Positions 8,263-18,594 of a stretch of DNA of 28,662 nucleotides are shown here, in pieces. The notes under the pieces were generated by a model. It had not been told where the DNA came from, ran no database searches, and was given only the letters and a program-made list of their open reading frames with translations. The DNA lies in assembly GCA_015852425.1 (NCBI GenBank), contig JAAAIG010000496.1:1-28662 (forward strand), written 5' to 3'. Every line of letters begins with the position of its first letter. The first letter of the stretch is position 1. Made by a program: the position numbers and the translations under genes. Source of the DNA: Gryganskiella cystojenkinii. Lineage: Eukaryota > Mortierellomycota > Mortierellomycetes > Mortierellales > Mortierellaceae.

Positions 8263-11200
8263 TTACTCCCGCTGGATATTAATCTTGGTCTCGGCAAAAT
8301 TTTTAAGGATCGGGATCATGGTCTCCCTCAGTGACTTGATTTGTGCCTGGGCCTCTTGGGACAACCCGTCGTCCTTACGTTGTTGAACAGGGACATTCTC
8401 GAACCGCTGCAACATTCTCGACGTCGCGTTCAGAGTCGAGATCAAGTCCATGCATTGGTCTTGAATATCGCGACGGACCGAGCTATCCAGCTGTGGGTGA
8501 TACATATACAAGCCCAGCTGGGTAGTCATCACCACCAGCGCATCCTCCAAAAGCGAAAGCATCCGGATCGAGGACCCCGTGGAACTTGACAGAGTCGCAA
8601 ACGCTGCCTCGTTGGTCTTGTTCGTCGCTGTTAAAGAAGTCGAAGTGGAACTGCCAGACGTTGGAAGAGTGGTGGTAGATGAGGCGGCTCCTGCAGCTTT
8701 TCCAGAAATAGAGCCCGCTGAGGTTGGTACCGCTGCCGTGCTGCTTGATCCTGCAGATGAAGTAGGGGGCGCGTTGAGCGAAAGGTCTCCGAACCAAGCC
8801 AGTTTCGAGTTGGTCTTGGAGTTGGTCGTGCTGGTCGAGGACGCCAGACTAGTATCCTTCTGACCGTCATCCTCGCCCGAGTCCTTGTACAGTCCGGCCG
8901 CACCACCGGCCTTGCCCTCCAAACGAGCCTCCCATTCCTTCAACGACGTGGACGCATACTGGACGAGATCAAACATAGTCCCGATTGACGCTGGCTCATA
9001 AACTGGCGTGTTGATGATCGGAGCAATCGTTGTCTTGCGGAGAGGCCATTCCAGATTCGATTTCGTAAAGATGACGGCGGGATCCGTCCAGGCTAGGATC
9101 GCTGAAAGGATATTCCGGACTACAGACGCCAATTTACCTTCGATCAGGGTCGAGAGAGGGTTAGTGCTCAGAGAATAGTCTTGCTTCTGTTGCTGTTCCG
9201 CCTTGGTGATTGGTGAGATCACGGATGACAACGTATGAGGGTGCGTAAATAGGTAGGTCGCGTGTTGGAGAATAAACAGTGACCGATCAAAGAAGGCTCT
9301 CAACAGATCGCCACCACCAAGGACCTCCAGACGGCTCTCGTACTTGGACAACTCGTAAAACAACATCGTGATGCGTTCCATCTCCTCTAACTTGGCACTC
9401 GTCAATGGGCTGTCCGTCGAGGTCTCCAATCCTTTGCTGATCTGATTACCATACAGTTGAATGAACGCAATCAAGTGTTGCATAAAAGCCTCGCTCGAGC
9501 TCATACTCCGCAACAGACTCGTCACGGTCGCCAAGATCATGCACCAGGCATGATGCCAATTACCCCGGTCACCGTGCACCTTGTCCAGATGCGAGATCTC
9601 ACCCCGTTGAAGTAATGGCGAGATTCCGTTGTGGGCCACCATCGACATTACTCCAGCGTCGCAAAGATAAACGGCCATCTCGGGAACATTCGCCAACGCC
9701 AACAGGAAATTCAAACTTCCCTCAACGAACGAGGGTCGGCTCTCATAGTTGGCGGAGGAAAAGGATCGGGCACAGAGCGCCAGGTTGACTCGGAAGACAT
9801 CCAGGTTTCGAAGAGTAGGGATCCAAAGCGTCGGATGAGGGTTCCAGATCGGGTGGCAAAGTTCCTCCAAAAGCGCCAGCAGGACTACAATGTTCTCGGA
9901 GTGATCCTGTTGTCCCAGCAAGTGAATCTCTGATACGGCAACAAAGCAACTGGCAATCAGAGGCAGGAGCAAGATGGCCGATTTGCGAAGGACCTCCAAG
10001 TTTGAAGCATCCATACTTGACAAGACCTCTTTGTCATGAAGGGCACGGTAGCAGTAGAGCAACGTCAACAGGAGCGGCTGATGAGCGGATTGATCCTGGA
10101 CAGGGTTCTGGACCGACTCGAGGATTCCGAGATCAGAAATCTGGAGCAATTTTTGGAGCTTGACCACAATATCGGGGAACTGAGCGGCCATGTTCTTCTT
10201 GTCTGAACGCTTGACGACCGAGGACTTTTCAATTACGGCCTGGAGGAGCATACAGCAGTGATGACGAGCGATCCGGAGAACCACACTGCCCTGAGTGTCG
10301 CGCTGAATATGACCCATCAACGTGTTCACAAAATCGTAATATGCTCCGACGGCTGAACTTGTTGGCTTGTTGCTGGACCATACGGATGATCCTAGGTTAC
10401 TGGTCAAGATCTCGACAAAGAAGCGCCAGGCAGCGAGTCGTTCCATCTCCGAATGCACTGTGGACCAGTTCAGGTTGACGTGATAAAGGGCCCGCAAAAA
10501 GTTGTGCTCGACCTCTGTACCGCGCCAGATAAGTTTCCTCCTTGCGATTTCCAAGTCGAGCATAAATGACTCGCCTGGTCCATGATCCGTATCGTATTCC
10601 TCGGACCATCGACGGACAGCGAGTTTCAGGTGGTCAAAGGGCGAACCGAGAATCTGACTCAACTCTCTCAATTCTCGCTGGCCGTCGACATGACAGTAAA
10701 TCGTGGGGATAGTCTCATTCCAGACTTGGAATCGTCCTTGATCGATACATCCCTGGATCAGACTCTTGAGTCCGGTTGGAAGAGAGTTCACATCCTTGTT
10801 CTTGATACCCCCAGTGACCGATTGAAAGTGGACAGCCAAGGCGACAATTCGAAGAGCATGACCAACAGACTGCTGTTCTGAGCTCACTCTAGAGACCTCG
10901 GCAACCTGTCGCACCTCGCTGCTGTTGTACTGAATCGCCACGTTGGGCCACTCTACCAGTTCCATCTTAGTATGAACATCGGGTCGGGATAACAATTCGC
11001 CGAGATCCTTCCAGAAACTCCCATCTTCCAAAAGGTTCATGATCAACAGGGCATGGTCCTTGGCGTTTTGGAAGAGCACATCCAAGAAAAGAAGAGCATG
11101 AGGGACAATCGAGGTCTCCTCTGCCAACATCTCCTTGTGACGCTTGAGGATGTCGCAAGCCTTAACCAGGATCGAGGTCTTGGCCAGCTCTTTCAGTTCA

Positions 11201-14200
11201 GTCTCCAGGACCGTTGTGAACGGGTTAACTCGGTTGTTGGACAGGAAAAGAGTCGCCAGTCCAGGTTGGGTTGAGAGAGTGATGGTGATAAAGCTCCAGA
11301 GCGCAATGCGGTAGTTGGAAAGTTGAAGGTCATCTCCAACTCTACTGACAATCGTTGAAATGAGTTGTTGTGCCTGCACTGTCGTGCCAAAGTATCCAAC
11401 GAGCGAGGGTCTTGTGGGCCATTCGGCGGTCAAGGCGCACAGGAGCGCAAGGACATTTGTGGCAAGGTGGGCCACCGCCTGTCCACATGAAAAATCGTTA
11501 TAGCTGGCGAGGACCTGAACCAGTGGGACGTTGGCGCGTCCAACAGTACGATCGATCATGTAGACTTCAAGGAACGAAGGTGGACCGCCTTGAATCTTCC
11601 GCCGAGTGAGAAGACTCTTGGTCAGGTTGAGACCCTGAAAGACCATTGTCTTGATGAGGTGCATTTCCTGAGTACGGGCATATTTCGAAAAGTGGGCGGC
11701 CATATCCGGTCCATTGCCGATGATCGAAACCAGAGGAAGCGCCAGCTGTTTTCCGCCATCGTACAAAAAGTTCTTGATCAAGTAATCCTGCAGGGTCTTG
11801 GTGCCAATATAGTCCTCTGGGCTTGTTCCGCTGAGCAGTGGGAGGTCGTCCAGAGTTTTGTTGAAGAGAGTGAGGACCTTGGCTCCGATGCTGAAACGAT
11901 CCTTGAGGTTGAGATAGTGCCAACTGTCGTAGTTGCTAAAGATCTCGTTCTGAAGGTAGGCCAGGCAGGGATAGAGTACCTCAGATTTGAGACAACGAAT
12001 TTCTCTGGAATCCCACAGTTCGTGATCCTGAGCGTTCTTTGTGAGTCGAAGAAGAAGATCCAAGAATGCCAGCGTGACAGAGTAGTTGCCTTGCATGCAC
12101 TCGGTCCCAACCAAAACCGTGTAGGCCTGTCCACTGGTCTGAACTCGACTGGCTCCTGTGAATTGAACAGTAGTGGTGATGACGGATGGCAAGAACGCAG
12201 ATTGCTTTAGCAACAGCCAGACATCCTGAACGTATGACTCGCAAAGCCCAGTGAGACAGGTCACACAGGACGCGATCACAGCCAGCGGTGATTTTTGAAA
12301 TTTCGAGCACTGATCCAGAATGGCAAAAATAGTCGGAATTATGCTGTTGAGGCCCTCGCGTTCGAAACCATCCATGATGGCCGTCGCGGCGGCACGCTTG
12401 GTGAAGAAGGCCTGCAGGAACTTCATGATGGCCTCCACATGCTTGATCTCCACGCTCGAGTCTGGTGAGTAATCCTCCTGGTTAGCCTGCTGGAAGGCCT
12501 CAAGAGCGGCATAGCACAGCTCCCATCCAGACTTTTGGTGTCTCCACTGGACAATATGCGCGGCATTTTCACCCGAGATGAGGTGACCTGTCATTCCTCG
12601 AGGCAACATCATGAAGGGTCGGCCAGGTCGGAATCCAAAAGGCACATCCGCCCGAGAGCGGATCACAGTGGCGCCGGTTTGACGGTCAGCATCGACTTCG
12701 ACTGAGGGCGACGAAAGAGGGATCATATGAGAGAGTGTTGGGAGGTCCTGGAAAAAGGCGACCGCGTGATTGGCTGACTCTTCACCGCCCGTGGCGAGCG
12801 CGCTCAATAGCTCCAGCATTGGTTCGAGTTGTACTGGGAAACGACCCCGTGCCGTCTCCAAAACATCCAATGTTCCTCGACCGAGTGTGGGAGAATCCTG
12901 CCAGATTAGATTGCAGAGACCTGACTCGTCCTTGACCACATCTGATAAGCACGAGACCAGGTTTTCAAAGTCCTTGATGGCCTTGGGTTGATGATCGAGT
13001 AATACGAGCTCCAAGAACTGGAAAAAGAGATCCTTGAACGCGGTACCGAAGGCTGAAGCAGAATCAAATTGCTCGCTTCCAAAGCACTGGTGAAGGTATT
13101 TGAAGACGGAAAGCGTATCCATGGAGACGAACGCCAATTGTCCTGCCAACCGCCTCTGTTCCGTCTCATCGCCAAGTTGATTGATCATCCTGGCACTGAG
13201 AATACTAGACCAGGCTAGGATAAACGGTCCGAGTTCCTGCTGTCGACCTGCTCGCTGGAGCATGGTGTTGATGGTCTGCACTTGCTGTGTGGATTTGAAG
13301 ACATGGGCATCATCGTACGTTTCCGATACGGACATTAAGAAAAGGTTGCCGAGATCCAACGAGGCGATCGAAAGAACGACAGCGAGGAGTCGAAGATCCT
13401 CCCAAAGATCAACAGCCTCGACCTTGAACCGGAATAGGTAATGTTGTTGTTTTCCAAACTGTGTGGCGATCAGTGCTGTGAGAACGATACTGGGCAAAGT
13501 TGTACGATCGTCGGTTCCGACCAGAGCTAGAGTGATGGCCGTCTCAATCAATGCACTCTGTTCTGTAAGGGATTGTTCGATCCAGAAATCCATATATTCG
13601 GGTTGCGACGCAAAGAACTCGGGCGCATCCTCGGCTGCCAGAGTGGTATAGTGGTTCATTAGTTTGCCGATGAGGGTGACACTTTGACCAAGGATCCTGT
13701 CAACAGCCAAGATCTTTTCGTATTCAGGATTGGTCTGGTTCTCGAGTTCATATCGGATAATGTCACCCAGAAGCGAGATGGATGTGATACGCTCCTTCCA
13801 ATGTGTGGTCACGGCTTGAAGAACAAGATCCGGTGTGATGGTTGATGGGATTTCAGTGGTCTTGGCGAGTTCATTGACGGCGTTGAGCGCCTGCAATTCG
13901 TCGACCTTGAGGACATCGCTCAGTCGTTTTGCAAGGGTGATTTGTGATTCGGAGTATTTTTCGCCCTCGTTTGACTTTGCGGTTGCCATGGCTGTTCGTG
14001 AGGTTGTGGAGGGTTTCTTGAAGTAGTCGAGTCCGAGTTGGATGTCCTGAACACGGTCCTCGATAGTCTTTTTGAGAGCATGCCATTCTTGCTCCGTGAC
14101 ATCATTCCCGTTCTGCCTCACCAATTCGTCTCGGATAGAAGAAAACGATCTGTTGATATTTAATATCGTAATGAATAAGACAGAGGTTGTTTAGTTCAGT

Positions 14201-14308
14201 GTATCTGTGTGTGTGCTTGTTACGAAGGCTTGCATGCATGTTGGGTCGAAAATGGTCTTTTTTAAATCATTACCTCCCGATCCGAGTAGTGGATGTGGTG
14301 CTGTTCAT
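8263..14308 (-). CDS. NUP188: Nucleoporin NUP188, inner-ring scaffold of the nuclear pore
   Basis: Nup188 is a large alpha-helical solenoid that binds Nic96/Nup93 in the inner ring of the nuclear pore complex. The long open frame has no usable ATG before the conserved N-terminus, and TAA lies upstream. A first exon at 14274-14308 (MNSTTSTTRIG plus two bases) joined over a 124-nt GT-AG intron (14150-14273) to exon 2 (8263-14149) restores an ATG in exact phase, giving 1973 residues. N-terminal features match Nup188 rather than Nup192/205: GLDYFKKPS, a segment like HWKERITSISLLGDIIRY, WIEQSLTEQSALIE, and GPFILAWSSIL. The length is a little above the usual 1650-1860, partly because of a Ser/Thr/Ala/Gly-rich segment of about 130 residues near residues 1730-1860 (roughly 8590-8900). 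A Kozak-like ATG at residue 67 (near 13989) would lose conserved sequence. Nup192/205 remains the main alternative. Confidence 0.82.
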
Positions 14309-15075
14309 AGTGTCGCAGGTACAGAGTCGGTTCCTGAGGGTCTGTTTGTTTGCCGGCGAGATTAGCTGATTACGCGCGCCCTGTGGTAAACAAACGGCGA
14401 CCTGTCAACAAATGAAGAAATGTCAGTGGTTGTAAAGAAAAGAGTGATGGGATGATCCAAAACAGCCATGGAATGATTCGATGATGGAAATCAATCTGTT
14501 AACAGACGAACCTGTGAGCGTGGGTTTAATGGTTGGTACGCGATCTACACAATCAGCCCGTAAGAGAGGAAGAGACGATAGAATTGATCTCGAGTGTTCC
14601 TGTATCGCAAACGGGGCAGATGAGAGACAGTGAGTAAAGAGTTGATGGTGATGGTGACGTGATTAAGAAAAGTAAAGTGAAAGAGAGAGAGAGAGAGAGT
14701 GAGACGAACAGAGTGATGCATTCATCTGCAGTCGCGACGCAAAATGAGCAGCGCCTTCCTCTTTTTGATTCATTTGTTTAATGGAACAAACAAGCCCATG
14801 TGTGACTGCTTAAAGAACACGCTCCCTTTTTTCGTTTTTTTTCTTGTTGAAAAATTGGCGGCGTCTTTTCACCTCGCGGGAGGAAAGGAAAGAAGGAGAA
14901 AGTGACGAGAGCCTGGCTCCTTCAGCAGATATCCACAAGTGACCCTGCCTCCATTTGATCAAAAGATGGCGTAGCTTTATCTTGCAGCCTCTGTTTTTAT
15001 TTGTTGTCCTTTGATCCTTTGATCCTTCTTCGGATCAACTCATGTTGTTCCTCGCACGGTGCAAGATCCTTCTCC

Positions 15076-15096
15076 TTATCTTGATCTTTAAGATAA
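15076..15096. promoter_or_regulatory. Paired GATA-factor site, perfect inverted repeat
   Basis: TTATCTT and AAGATAA form a perfect 7-base inverted repeat around a 7-base spacer, so each strand carries AGATAA, the classic fungal GATA-factor core. GATA factors in fungi act in nitrogen, iron and light responses. Which flanking gene it would serve is not clear. Confidence 0.4.
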
Positions 15097-15701
15097 TGTA
15101 AACAAACAACAACAATATAATACACATCGCCGCTTTTTAGTTCTTCTCAAACTGAACACACTTCCTTGAGGATCGCCCTAGTCCGAAACAAATGAGCAGG
15201 ATCCCAACAAACAAAAGGCGCTACATCGTTCGGTCGAATCGTCTCCTTTTAGAAGTCATTTGCCCGTTTGTTCCCATTGCCCTGACCTTTTTACCCTCTC
15301 TGTCTCTCTTGCCTCTTCGCCCATCTTCTCACCCCAAAAACTCTCTTCCGACTTTGGCGTTGGTTCACTTTGGCGCACTTCCAAAGCCGGGTAAAATTTT
15401 CCCAGGCTTTTTTTTCATTCAAGAGTGTATTCATAGGGTCTTTTTCTAGTCCTGGGGTCGAGGCGTGTCATCGTTTTGTTGTCAGCCGTTATTCGCTCAT
15501 GTCATGCTGTTTTTTTTTTTACTTTTGACCCAAAACAAAACAAAGTTGAGTGACTGATTGAATGGATTTCGTACTCTTTAGACCAGCAAGCGCGCGAAGC
15601 ACTTTTCTTCAAAAGGAAGGTTAGAAAAGATAAAAAAAGGCGTTGAGGGATCAAAACACGAGAGAGGATAATGACTATCCCCCGTCAACTCTATAAAAGG
15701 G

Positions 15702-15708
15702 CTGTCTC
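15702..15708 (+). promoter_or_regulatory. TATA box
   Basis: TATAAAA followed by GG is a strong TATA match. It lies about 205 bases upstream of an ATG-containing candidate exon at 15913 and 1.3 kb upstream of the main GALE start, so it may drive an alternative GALE transcript. Confidence 0.4.
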
Positions 15709-15912
15709 AACCTTCCTCATCCCCTCTTCTTTCTGTTATATTTTTATTCTTTCTTTCTTTTTTTTTTATGTCTTGTGTAGAGACAACAGCACCTTTCTAC
15801 ACTCTGTCATAAAAAAAAAACTCGAAAAAACTCTGTTCTTGAGTTCCGCCCATATTTCCCCGGTATTCATCTTTTTCCGCGTTTTAACATATACCCTTCC
15901 TCCGTTTCGAAA

Positions 15913-15946
15913 ATGATGGTCACCCCTGCCGCCAGCCCTGTTCGAG
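15913..15946 (+). other. Possible alternative first exon of GALE
   Basis: The ATG at 15913 gives MMVTPAASPVR and then a donor, CGAG followed by GTAACA. Joined to an AG just before the conserved part of GALE (ACGACC or AGACAATT, near 17050-17065), the frame continues directly into ETILVTGGAGFIGSH. The implied intron is about 1.1 kb, much longer than others in this window. No direct support for its use. Confidence 0.3.
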
Positions 15947-16599
15947 GTAACATGTATTTCATTCGTCTCGCTCCAATCTTGCTGTGCCCTGACTGGATGC
16001 GTTGCAGAAAAGAAAATTTGCTTGTCTCTTTTACCACCCCACCGCACATATGAGGAAATCATTAAACCCTTTTGATTTCAAAAAGAGATTTTTCATTTTA
16101 CGAAGAGTGCATAAGAAGGGTGCTACTCTCAAAAATTCAAGCCCCTTTCCCTCCGCTACGTGGGGTACATCTAAAAGGGGCGGGAAAAGAGATGTAATTC
16201 TTGCACCACAAAAAAATGATCGAAAGAGAGGTATCTTTTTTTTAATGATTCCCACATGGCATGACTTGTTTAATCGTTTGCCTTTCGCACAGACACTTTC
16301 AGTTTTTAACCCTTGCTCCCAACGAATACACCCTTCAATGCCCACACGACATTCCTTGATTTTTTGTTTTTCTTCCCCTGGGTTGTGGTGCAACAACGGC
16401 TAAAGTGCAGCCCTCCCCCCCCCAATTCATTTCCGTGTGCAACCCTGGACTTGGATGTCTTTTTAAAAAAAAGAGAATAATGCGAGTGTTTGCTCACCGA
16501 CAGGGTAACTAACTCTATTATCATTCAAGTTTCTGAGTAACATTTTTTTTTCATGTTGTTCTCTCCGTCAACGTGGATTGGACATGACTTTCCCTTTTG

Positions 16600-17000
16600 G
16601 TTCAATTCCAGGTCTTAGTGCTTTCGCCTGTTGCTGTCATCATAATTATTCTTTCTCTCTTGTGGTCCGGTCCCTTTGTTATCTCTCGGTGCTCTTGTTC
16701 ACTCTTGTCTCTTTCTCTTCTCTCCTGCTCTATTACACATTCATCCCCATTCTCTTACTCAACTTTCATTCAAACCCTTTTCTTTCCTCTGTCTCTCATC
16801 CCCTCTCAACATTCTCATTCGATCTTGTTCCTAACCCCGTTCTTTCCTTCTCTCTCTCTCTCTCTCTATCCTGCATTCCTTCACTCTCACTTCTTCACTC
16901 TCCGCACTCGCACCTCATTCCTTCTCCCACTCTCACTCACACTCTCTCTCCGGCAAAAACTCCATTTGCCGTAACCATCTCCATTAGCCACCATTCCTCA
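16600..17000 (+). repeat. C/T-rich low-complexity tract upstream of GALE
   Basis: The plus strand is dominated by CT and TC runs, including a (TC)n stretch near 16851-16868. Such tracts near fungal transcription starts are often promoter or 5' untranslated sequence; open frames through it are Ser/Leu/Pro-rich and are not believable as protein. Confidence 0.5.
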
Positions 17001-17028
17001 CCACATCCCCTCAACCCAACAGGAACTC

Positions 17029-18345
17029 ATGACCGTTCCTCATCACCATCAAGACGACCAAGAGACAATTCTCGTCACCGGTGGTGCAGGTTTCATTGGG
17101 TCCCATACAGTCCTTCAACTCCTCGACCTCGGCAAACGACTCGTCATTGTCGATAACCTCTGCAACTCTTCCGAGGAATCCCTGGTCCGAGCTCAGGATC
17201 TTGCCAAAAACCCAAAGGGTTCCTTGATCTTTCATCAAATCGATCTCTTGGACGGACCAGCACTTGAACAGGTGTTCGAGTCCTATACGTTTTCAGCCTG
17301 TATTCATTTCGCTGGATTAAAAGCCGTCGGGGAATCCTCTCAGATCCCTCTTGGTTATTACCAGACTAATGTCACTGGCACTTTGAACTTGGTCCAGCTC
17401 TTGCAAAAGTACAACTGCAGAAACTTGATCTTTTCGTCCTCCGCTACCGTTTATGGTCTTCCACCCTCAGATGCGCCAATCCGTGAGGATGCTCCCACGG
17501 GAGCCATGAACCCGTATGGACGCACAAAGCAATACATCGAGGAGATCCTCAGGGATACTGCCGACAGTGAACCGGGTCAATGGAACATTATCCTCCTGAG
17601 ATACTTCAATCCTGTCGGTGCTCATGAGTCCGGCCGGATGGGCGAAGACCCCAACGGAACACCCAACAACCTCATGCCATTTGTCTCCCAAGTCGCCATC
17701 GGCCGTCGCCCAGTCATCAACGTCTTTGGAAACGATTACAACACCAAGGACGGTACAGGCGTTCGGGACTATATCCATATCCTTGATCTCGCCCGGGGTC
17801 ATGTCGCCGCATTGGAAAAGATTGAGAAGATGACGAGTGCACAAAAGACCCTCGGATGTGTTCCCTATAACCTCGGTACCGGAACTGGATACTCTGTCAT
17901 GGAGATGATCGAATCTATGTCCAAGGCTGTCGGTCATGCTCTTCCTTACAAGGTCATTGGACGCCGACCTGGAGATGTGGCCACGGTGATTGCAGACCCC
18001 AGCCTAGCGGCCCAGGAGCTGAACTGGAAGGCAGAAAAGTCGTTGACAGATATGTGTGTTGATCTTTGGCGGTGGCAGACCATGAACCCAGACGGCTACA
18101 AGCAACCCGAGTGTACATCGTCAACACCATCATCACAACAGCAAACAAATCTATTGTCACCACAGACGCCTTTGCCAGCGCCTCACTCTTACATGACCTT
18201 GCCCACAGTCGTCTCTTCACCATCAAGTACCAAGGAGATGGACAGCCGGACAATGACGCCCATTCCAACAAAATCATTTTCTCCAGCAAGCTCACCGACT
18301 CCAGCCATCAAGTCCTCGACTGCTACTCGTCTCTCTGCCTTCTAA
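17029..18345 (+). CDS. GALE: UDP-glucose 4-epimerase (GalE/Gal10 epimerase domain)
   Basis: It interconverts UDP-galactose and UDP-glucose with bound NAD+, in the Leloir pathway and in supplying sugars for glycans. The 438-residue frame is uninterrupted. The Rossmann glycine motif TGGAGFIG is at residues 17-24, the adenosine-binding Asp at about 42 (VIVDNL), the catalytic Ser/Thr region SSSATVYG at 136-143, and the catalytic YxxxK at Tyr163 and Lys167 in NPYGRTK. The RRPGDVA motif near residue 310 is typical of the family. The catalytic part ends near residue 360; the last about 75 residues are a Ser/Thr/Pro-rich tail not usual in epimerases. There is no mutarotase domain as in the fused yeast Gal10. 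Start at 17029 is the first ATG in frame after the C/T-rich leader; an upstream alternative exon is possible. XRCC2 follows on the same strand 250 bases after the stop. Confidence 0.95.
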   Translation: MTVPHHHQDDQETILVTGGAGFIGSHTVLQLLDLGKRLVIVDNLCNSSEESLVRAQDLAKNPKGSLIFHQIDLLDGPALEQVFESYTFSACIHFAGLKAVGESSQIPLGYYQTNVTGTLNLVQLLQKYNCRNLIFSSSATVYGLPPSDAPIREDAPTGAMNPYGRTKQYIEEILRDTADSEPGQWNIILLRYFNPVGAHESGRMGEDPNGTPNNLMPFVSQVAIGRRPVINVFGNDYNTKDGTGVRDYIHILDLARGHVAALEKIEKMTSAQKTLGCVPYNLGTGTGYSVMEMIESMSKAVGHALPYKVIGRRPGDVATVIADPSLAAQELNWKAEKSLTDMCVDLWRWQTMNPDGYKQPECTSSTPSSQQQTNLLSPQTPLPAPHSYMTLPTVVSSPSSTKEMDSRTMTPIPTKSFSPASSPTPAIKSSTATRLSAF

Positions 18346-18449
18346 AGAATCTCTCCTCTCTCTCTCTCGCTTGTATTTTTGGTCTTCATCATTTTTTGTT
18401 GTTCGCATTCCCACACCTTTATAGTTAACCTCCCTCCCCGCCCCTTCCT

Positions 18450-18455
18450 AATAAA
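18450..18455 (+). terminator. Poly(A) signal of GALE
   Basis: AATAAA lies 104 bases past the GALE stop, followed by further AATAAT repeats. Confidence 0.5.
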
Positions 18456-18594
18456 TAATAATGTAAACAGATTTTTTTCATCGTAAATTTATTAATTGTT
18501 GAATTGCCATAAAAAGACGTGCAGTCGTGGTGAATTTCCAATTCTTTCTTTCCTAAAGCACATTCCATCACACAAAAAAAAAGATTTGTCCCAC

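Larger units (their letters stand above)
14309..17028. other. 2.7-kb interval between divergent NUP188 and GALE
   Basis: No convincing complete gene is visible. The NUP188-proximal part has a purine-rich run with (AG)n at 14682-14699, i.e. a pyrimidine run on the NUP188 strand. The middle has GATCC-rich sequence near 15007-15035 and a paired GATA motif. A TATA box and a possible alternative GALE exon follow. From about 16600 to 17000 the plus strand is strongly C/T-rich. I saw no tRNA-like A and B box pair. Confidence 0.5.

Noticed and set aside
16578..17156. 192-residue plus-strand open frame upstream of GALE
   Set aside because: It is a translation of C/T-rich leader DNA (Ser/Leu/Pro/His) and runs into GALE in the wrong frame.
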